DNA of 5,357 bases. Origin: JAXJYR01 sp964593515 (GTDB lineage: Bacteria; Bacillota_I; Bacilli_A; Erysipelotrichales; Erysipelotrichaceae). This document shows positions 1 through 5,357 of the stretch, piece after piece. Where the stretch lies: positions 1 to 5,357 of the forward strand of contig CAZQJH010000105.1 of assembly GCA_964593515.1 (NCBI GenBank). Reading direction: 5' to 3'. The position numbers and the translations under genes were made by a program. Each line of letters starts with the position of its first letter. Position 1 is the first letter of the stretch. The notes beneath the pieces were generated by a model. That model had not been told where the DNA came from. It saw only the letters and a list, made by a program, of their open reading frames with translations, and did not search any database.

Positions 1-2141
1 TATTAGCTCAAGGAGCTAATAACTTAGTGATTAATACCACAAGAGTAGAAGCTAAATGTTTTCATGCTTTAAATAAACGAGAAGAAGTTGAAGGTTGTAT
101 ACAATTTATTATTGAGAAAAAGATAAAGGCACAGGATATTCAACTGACTTTAGCTGATGTGAATTATTTACCATTAGTTAAACAAATATTAGAAAGATAT
201 AATATTCCTTATACTAGTTATTGTTTAGAAATGGAAATTGAAGTAACACAAATTCGTTTATTAGCTTTATTACGTTATTATTTAAACCCTACCCAAGATC
301 AATTGATGAATTGTTTAAGTTCAGGAGTATTTCCAGGGAAATATACGTCACGTTTAGAAGAATATCTAACAATCTTTGAAGCTGATTTACATGATGATTT
401 TATACATTTACAAGATAAAGTAAATGAATCTAATATTATGAGTGATAATGACTTTAAACAAGTACAAACTCTTCAACAACAAGCTAAAATAGCTCGTGAT
501 GAGATTGTAGTTATCCTAGATGAATTGTTGGAAATGGATATTAAAGAAGCCTTACAAAAGATGATTGATCTAGTAGCTTTATCATTAAGAAATATACGGG
601 AAAAACAAATTTTAAATAAAATTGTAAAAAGAATCGCTTTAATTTATGATTCATTAAAAACCAAAGATGATTTAAGATACTTAGAATCAATTATGGAAAA
701 TAGTGCGGTTTATAGTAGTATTGATACTTATCAAGGATTAAGTATTACTAGTATTAATCAAAGTTCACTTAATAAAAAATATCATTTTGTTTTAGGAGTA
801 GATAATAAGAATTATCCAGGATTTAAAAGTAAAAATGGAATATTTGATGAAGAATATTATGCGAAAACACCTTTACCAACCCAACAACAACGTTATGAAT
901 GTTATATGCAACAATTAACGGTTTTAATGCAAGCTAGTGCTTATAGTTATGTATCATATAGTATTGCTGGTTATGATGGTAAAGGTAAAGAATTAGCTTT
1001 AGAAATTGAAACGGAATATCAACATAGTTATCCATATCCATTAAATCAAAATTATCATCCATATAAAATAGAACCAAAAATTGATGAAAAAAGTGCAATG
1101 CAATTATATTGTAAAGATGGTTTTTTACCAGGTTCAATATCTTCATTAGAAAAATATATTGGATGTCCTTATGCTTACTTTTTACGTTATGGTTTAAAAA
1201 TAAAAGAACCGTTAAAATTAGGTTTTCCTCAATCATATGCGGGTACTTTATCACATTATGTATTAGAACAATTAACAACTACTTATCATAAACAATATAG
1301 TGAAGTAAATCGTGAAGTAATGGATGAATTAATTGAAAGTGAATTAAATAAACTGATTGAAGTTTATCCTAATTATCAAAGTCGTTTTAATACTTTAAAA
1401 CGACGTATTAGTGATAGTTTATGGAAAACATTACAACGTTTAGCTCATTATGAACAACATTCATTAGCTAAACCTTATATTGCGGAAAAAGAGTTTTATA
1501 TTACTTATGAATTAGAAAAGGTTACATTAAAATTACATGGTTTTGTGGATCGAATTGATCAAATTGGTAGTCATTTAGTTATCTTTGATTATAAAAGTAG
1601 TGCTAAGAATTTAAGTATGAGTAAATTAAAAACAGGAGAACAATTACAATTAGTTACTTATAGTGTTGCTTTAGCTAATGAAAGTCAACAAAAAGTAATT
1701 GGTTCATTTTATATTTCATTAAAAAATGAAGATGTTGCTCAAGCTGCTTATAAAGTAGATCGTCGTAAAAAGGAAACAATTGCTCTTGATGAAGAAGAAT
1801 TAGCTAAACAAATAGCGCAAACACATCGCTTTAGTGGATGGGGTTATGATGAAGAAGTAGCTTGCTTAGATGAAAGTAATTCTCACTTTAAAGGTTTTAG
1901 TATAACAACAAAAGGAAGTATTACTAAATTACAAGACTTAAAGGCATTAGAAGATGATCTAAAAATTATTTTTGCGAAAATTTGTAATAATATCTTATCG
2001 GGTAATATTGATATTAATCCAAGTAATAGTGCTTGTATGTTTTGTGAATATCATAATATTTGTCATTATCGAGGTAAATATAATGAACGTATTGCGTTAA
2101 TTGAAGATGAAGAAGGTGACGTTGATGGTGAAATGGAATAA
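1..2141 (+). CDS. addB: AddB subunit of the AddAB helicase-nuclease (5' end missing)
   Basis: AddB is the partner of AddA in the enzyme that processes double-strand DNA breaks for RecA-dependent repair. In the known enzyme it scans for Chi with an inactive helicase fold and cuts one strand. The frame is open to base 1 (first whole codon at 3), so the GTG at 27 is not taken as the start. Near 66-100 the protein reads ALNKREEVEG, matching the A-N-R-R-x-E-V-E segment in the middle of AddB, so roughly 280 N-terminal residues, including the usual P-loop, should lie upstream (estimate from memory of the B. subtilis protein). A conserved helicase-like segment ending LGVDNKNYPGF lies near 729-830. 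The nuclease domain has His at 1254, Glu at 1491, GFVDRID with Asp at 1548, DYK with Asp at 1587 and Lys at 1593, and Gln/Tyr at 1647 and 1659. Iron-sulfur ligands are Cys at 1164 and C-x2-C-x5-C at 2034, 2043 and 2061. The tail is acidic and the stop is TAA. The last 17 bases overlap addA. Confidence 0.94.
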   Translation, partial: LAQGANNLVINTTRVEAKCFHALNKREEVEGCIQFIIEKKIKAQDIQLTLADVNYLPLVKQILERYNIPYTSYCLEMEIEVTQIRLLALLRYYLNPTQDQLMNCLSSGVFPGKYTSRLEEYLTIFEADLHDDFIHLQDKVNESNIMSDNDFKQVQTLQQQAKIARDEIVVILDELLEMDIKEALQKMIDLVALSLRNIREKQILNKIVKRIALIYDSLKTKDDLRYLESIMENSAVYSSIDTYQGLSITSINQSSLNKKYHFVLGVDNKNYPGFKSKNGIFDEEYYAKTPLPTQQQRYECYMQQLTVLMQASAYSYVSYSIAGYDGKGKELALEIETEYQHSYPYPLNQNYHPYKIEPKIDEKSAMQLYCKDGFLPGSISSLEKYIGCPYAYFLRYGLKIKEPLKLGFPQSYAGTLSHYVLEQLTTTYHKQYSEVNREVMDELIESELNKLIEVYPNYQSRFNTLKRRISDSLWKTLQRLAHYEQHSLAKPYIAEKEFYITYELEKVTLKLHGFVDRIDQIGSHLVIFDYKSSAKNLSMSKLKTGEQLQLVTYSVALANESQQKVIGSFYISLKNEDVAQAAYKVDRRKKETIALDEEELAKQIAQTHRFSGWGYDEEVACLDESNSHFKGFSITTKGSITKLQDLKALEDDLKIIFAKICNNILSGNIDINPSNSACMFCEYHNICHYRGKYNERIALIEDEEGDVDGEME
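2113..2119 (+). promoter_or_regulatory. Ribosome binding site of addA, inside addB
   Basis: AAGGTGA, extended to AGAAGGTGA from 2111, pairs well with the 3' end of 16S rRNA (AGGTGA is an exact six-base match to the anti-Shine-Dalgarno complement). It lies five bases before the ATG at 2125. This decides the addA start in favour of that ATG over the adjacent in-frame GTG at 2128. The site lies wholly within addB coding sequence, so ribosomes finishing addB pass over it; translational coupling is inferred. Confidence 0.8.
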
Positions 2142-5100
2142 TGAACAAAGTAAAGCAATATATACACGAGATAAAAATATTTTAGTATCTGCTTCCGCTG
2201 GTTCAGGTAAAACAGCTGTTTTAATTGCTCGTTTAAAAGATATTGTTATTAATAATCGTATTGATATTTCGAGAATTTTAGCCATGACTTTTACGGAAGC
2301 AGCTGCTAATGAAATGAAGAAACGATTAGCTAAAGACTTACAACAAGCTTATGATGAAGCAAGTGATGAAGCATTAAAAGCTTATATTAAAAAGCAATTA
2401 AGTGGAATTAGTGATGCTTCGATTTCAACAATTCACTCTTTTTGCTTAGATACAATTAAGAAGTATTATTATATTATTGGTTTAGACCCACAACGAATTA
2501 ATAATATTATGGATGAAGGAACTGCTTCGATATTAATGCGTAAAGCGATGAAAAAAGCCTTTGATAATCAATATGCGAAATTAGATGATGATTTTATTGC
2601 TTTATGTGAAATCTTTTCGACGCGTAGTGAAAGTGATGATGACTTACAAAAATGTATTAAACAACTATCAACAATGGCTAATACTAGTAAAGATCCCCAA
2701 GCTTATCTTGAACATTTAAGTGATGATTATCACAGTTATAATACGTTACAAGATTTACCTAAAGCTATCTTAGATTATTTCTTTGCTTCCTTAAAAGCTA
2801 AAGTCGAAAGTTGTAAGCAAAATGTTAATCAATTATATAATATTGTGACAGGAATTGATGGTAATGATGATAGTAAATTACAAAAGAAAATTGATAAAAG
2901 TAAGGTGGAATTAGAAAAGAAAATCAATGCTTTTGATTTAATTGAAGAAAGCTTAGCTAAGCAAGATTATTTATCATTTCAAAGTCAATTTAAATATTTA
3001 GCTTCAATTGTTATTCCACCAGTTGATGAAGATTCTTTTAAAAAATGTCGTAAGTTATTACAAGATAATGAAGATAAGCTTGCTGCTGAATTATATGATG
3101 AAGCAGTATTATTAAATGATCTTCAAAAGCAAAAACCGCTAATTGATAAATTAAGTGAAATTTGTTTAGACTATCGTAACTATTATGCACAAGCTAAACA
3201 AGAAATGAAATATATTGACTTTGATGATATGGAACATTTAGCTTTAGAAATAATTAAAGCTAATAATGGACAAATTGCGAAAAGATATCAAGAACATTTT
3301 TATGAAATAATGGTTGATGAATTCCAAGATAGTAATGCAGTGCAAAATGAATTAATTACTTTAATTTCTAAACATAATAATGTCTTTAGAGTTGGTGATA
3401 TTAAACAATCAATTTATGGCTTTAGACATGCGAAACCAGATATTATGCGTAATTTAATGAATAATGTTGGTGAACATGATGAAATTATTTACTTATCTAA
3501 TAACTATCGTTCACAAAAAAATATTATTGATTTTAATAATGTGGTTTATGAAAACTTAATGAATATTGATGGTTTTAATTCCGGTTTTAGTAATGAAGAT
3601 ATTGCTTATCATGGATTAGATAGTCAATGTCATGATCCTAAAAAGATTAAGTTTTATGCAATTAATCCTGACTTAATTAAAGAAGAGAAATTTAAAAATA
3701 ATAATGAATTAAAGTCGAATGTAATTGCGAAATTAATCATTGATTTAATGGAAAAAGAACAATTAAGTTTTCGTGATTTTGCTATTCTTACTAGAAGTAA
3801 TAAAGTTCAATTAGAGATTAAAGATGTCTTTGATGAATTAAATATTCCTTGTTTTGTGGATGTGAAAAGTGGTTTTTATGAATCTAGTGCTGTAAGTAGT
3901 ATTATTTCAGCGATAGAAGCGATTGATAATCCTTATAATGACTTAGCTTTTATTGCTTATTTATCTAGTGCAATGATGCAATTCTCGATGCAAGAATTAG
4001 CACAAATTAAATTAGCTAAAGCTAAACTTTGTGAACAACAACAAATGTTAAGTGAAGATAAAGTTTATGAATTAAGTTATTATGAATATTTAAAAGATGA
4101 TAATCGTTTAGCTTATTTTAATCACTTATATCAAAATCGTAATTTATATTCATTAAGTGAATTAATTAAGTTATTATATTTACAAAATGATTATTATGAA
4201 TTTTATACAAGCCAAGAAGAAAGAGTTAATTTAGACTTATTATTTGATCAAGCAATTAATTTTGAAAGTAATAACAATTTAGGAATTCATGCTTTTATTG
4301 AACATATTGCTTCTATCGATAGTAATAAAATAGGTGAAGCTACTTCAATTGGTAAAGATGCGGATGTGGTACGAATTATGAGTATCCATCAATCTAAAGG
4401 ATTACAATTTAAAGTAGTATTTGTTTATTCAACTAGTAAAATGATGCAAATGGAAAATAGTGATTTATGTATTTTTGATGAAGATTTAAAGATTGGATTA
4501 AAGAGTGTTGATTTAGATACACGTTTAGTACGTAAATCAATTAATCGTTTAGCGATTGAATATAAAAAGAACCAAGAAGAATTAGAAGAAGAAATGCGTA
4601 TCTTATATGTAGCAACCACTAGAGCACAACAACAAATGTATTTTGTTGATATTATTAAAGATTTAAATAAATTTACTCAACCACTCAATAGTGCCGCTGT
4701 TTTTGAACGTAATGGTTATTCTTCATGGTTATTACCATATTTTGCAGCTAATAATGGTTCATTAATGGATATTGTTGTAGTAGATAACTTCACAAAAGTA
4801 AATCCATTATTTAAAGAAAATATGCTATTTAGGGAACTTGAACGTTATGCATATCCAATTACGACAACTAATGTGACTAGTGCTAGTAAAACAAAGCTGA
4901 ATAACAATGATTTTACTTTAGTACGTAATGAAGCTAATATGGATTATGGAACTAAAATGCATAAAATGATTGAATTATTAGCTAAAGAAGAAATTAGTGA
5001 AGTAAATATTAAACATATAGCTCAAAATTGGAATTATACATTATCAGATAATGATATTCAAAAATTAATTAATTTATATCATAATGATTTCTTTAAGCAA

Positions 5101-5357
5101 TTACTAAGTAATAAGACTTATTTTGAATTAGCTTATCAAGTTAAACAAGAAGATAATTTATTATCCGGTTATATTGACTTTATGAGTGAAAGTAATGATG
5201 AAATTATTATTGTTGATTTTAAAACTGATGCGGTAAGTGATTTAAATAAATTAGCTAATCGATATCATGATCAATTAATGACTTATGCGAAAGCTATTGA
5301 ACAAATAATTCCGCATAAAAAAATTAGTACTTATTTATATTCTTTATATAATAATAG
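2125..5357 (+). CDS. addA: AddA subunit of the AddAB helicase-nuclease (3' end cut by window)
   Basis: AddA is the ATP-driven 3'-to-5' helicase subunit of AddAB and carries its own nuclease. My translation gives 1077 codons without a stop, then two bases of the next codon. Superfamily 1A helicase motifs occur in order: Q motif (Q8), Walker A SASAGSGKT (K29), motif Ia TFTEAAANEM (55-64), STIHSF (101-106), DFDDMEHLAL (365-374), Walker B VDEFQDSN (397-404), motif III VGDIKQSIYGFR (423-434), motif IV LSNNYRS (457-463), motif V IHQSKG (754-759) and motif VI LYVATTRA (827-834, Arg833). A lysine-rich, probably helical stretch lies near 250-285. The RecB-type nuclease has GTKMH (His946), Glu1001, GYID (Asp1018), DFKTD (Asp1031, Lys1033) and Gln1050/Tyr1054. 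The last residues, YLYSLYNN, resemble the final strand of AddA proteins, so little should be missing. B. subtilis AddA is about 1230 residues, so this one is compact. Both active sites look intact. Confidence 0.96.
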   Translation, partial: MVKWNNEQSKAIYTRDKNILVSASAGSGKTAVLIARLKDIVINNRIDISRILAMTFTEAAANEMKKRLAKDLQQAYDEASDEALKAYIKKQLSGISDASISTIHSFCLDTIKKYYYIIGLDPQRINNIMDEGTASILMRKAMKKAFDNQYAKLDDDFIALCEIFSTRSESDDDLQKCIKQLSTMANTSKDPQAYLEHLSDDYHSYNTLQDLPKAILDYFFASLKAKVESCKQNVNQLYNIVTGIDGNDDSKLQKKIDKSKVELEKKINAFDLIEESLAKQDYLSFQSQFKYLASIVIPPVDEDSFKKCRKLLQDNEDKLAAELYDEAVLLNDLQKQKPLIDKLSEICLDYRNYYAQAKQEMKYIDFDDMEHLALEIIKANNGQIAKRYQEHFYEIMVDEFQDSNAVQNELITLISKHNNVFRVGDIKQSIYGFRHAKPDIMRNLMNNVGEHDEIIYLSNNYRSQKNIIDFNNVVYENLMNIDGFNSGFSNEDIAYHGLDSQCHDPKKIKFYAINPDLIKEEKFKNNNELKSNVIAKLIIDLMEKEQLSFRDFAILTRSNKVQLEIKDVFDELNIPCFVDVKSGFYESSAVSSIISAIEAIDNPYNDLAFIAYLSSAMMQFSMQELAQIKLAKAKLCEQQQMLSEDKVYELSYYEYLKDDNRLAYFNHLYQNRNLYSLSELIKLLYLQNDYYEFYTSQEERVNLDLLFDQAINFESNNNLGIHAFIEHIASIDSNKIGEATSIGKDADVVRIMSIHQSKGLQFKVVFVYSTSKMMQMENSDLCIFDEDLKIGLKSVDLDTRLVRKSINRLAIEYKKNQEELEEEMRILYVATTRAQQQMYFVDIIKDLNKFTQPLNSAAVFERNGYSSWLLPYFAANNGSLMDIVVVDNFTKVNPLFKENMLFRELERYAYPITTTNVTSASKTKLNNNDFTLVRNEANMDYGTKMHKMIELLAKEEISEVNIKHIAQNWNYTLSDNDIQKLINLYHNDFFKQLLSNKTYFELAYQVKQEDNLLSGYIDFMSESNDEIIIVDFKTDAVSDLNKLANRYHDQLMTYAKAIEQIIPHKKISTYLYSLYNN

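Noticed and set aside
10..29. AAGGAG followed 11 bases later by an in-frame GTG at 27, which would look like a gene start for addB.
   Set aside because: The frame is open upstream to the window edge, and the residues just after the GTG match the middle of AddB, not its N-terminus. Spacing is also long. A start here would remove the N-terminal P-loop region, so it is most likely a chance match within codons.
934..1278. 114-residue open frame on the minus strand.
   Set aside because: It lies wholly antisense to conserved addB coding sequence and gives a low-complexity protein rich in Ile, Leu, His and Asn, typical of the shadow of an AT-rich gene.
2097..2285. 62-residue minus-strand open frame across the addB-addA junction.
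   Set aside because: It is antisense to the overlap and to the AddA Walker A region, with no recognisable motif; it is a shadow of those genes.
4425..4619. 64-residue minus-strand open frame with a hydrophobic stretch.
   Set aside because: It is antisense to the conserved AddA segment between motifs V and VI, which accounts for its open frame.
2195..4698. Three copies of CCGCT (2195-2199, 3136-3140, 4694-4698), that is AGCGG, the B. subtilis Chi sequence, on the minus strand; I saw none on the plus strand.
   Set aside because: About one per strand is expected by chance at this composition, so three against none is weak, and the Chi sequence of this organism is unknown. Genome-wide strand and frequency counts would be needed.
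1..5357. Possible alternative genetic code (TGA read as Trp), considered because of the very low G+C.
   Set aside because: Trp is written TGG at several places (for example in SLWKTL and GWGYDEE of AddB and residue 4 of AddA), and neither long frame contains an in-frame TGA.

Overview
This window holds two large genes reading left to right, the two subunits of one AddAB (RexBA-type) helicase-nuclease. Both are cut by the window edges: addB (1..2141) lacks its 5' end, and addA (2125..5357) is still open at the last base, probably only a few residues from its natural end. No stretch over 300 bases lacks a gene. I found no RNA gene, mobile element, CRISPR array, promoter or terminator.

Organism: the DNA is very AT-rich; two lines I counted gave 25% and 35% G+C. 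Codons lean strongly to A/T endings (TTA for Leu, AGT for Ser, GAT for Asp). Both frames use TGG for Trp and have no in-frame TGA, so nothing suggests the Mycoplasma-type code. The addB-addA order, a Gram-positive-type Shine-Dalgarno sequence and AddAB instead of RecBCD point to a low-G+C Firmicute. A member of the Erysipelotrichia or a similar compact-genome gut lineage is plausible, but that placement is inference.

Layout and function: addB gives the middle and C-terminal parts of the subunit: the degenerate helicase-like core, then a RecB-type nuclease domain held by an iron-sulfur cluster whose four cysteines are all present. addA begins 17 bases before the addB stop codon, with its ribosome binding site inside addB. 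It has a full set of UvrD/Rep-type (superfamily 1A) helicase motifs followed by its own RecB-type nuclease domain. In the known enzyme, AddA drives unwinding from double-strand ends, each subunit's nuclease cuts one strand, AddB takes part in Chi recognition, and the product is a 3' single strand loaded with RecA.

I looked for an undescribed system and did not find one. This is a conserved housekeeping recombination locus. The points worth a second look are small: the coupled overlap, shorter subunits than in B. subtilis, and unusual residues in AddA helicase motifs V and VI.
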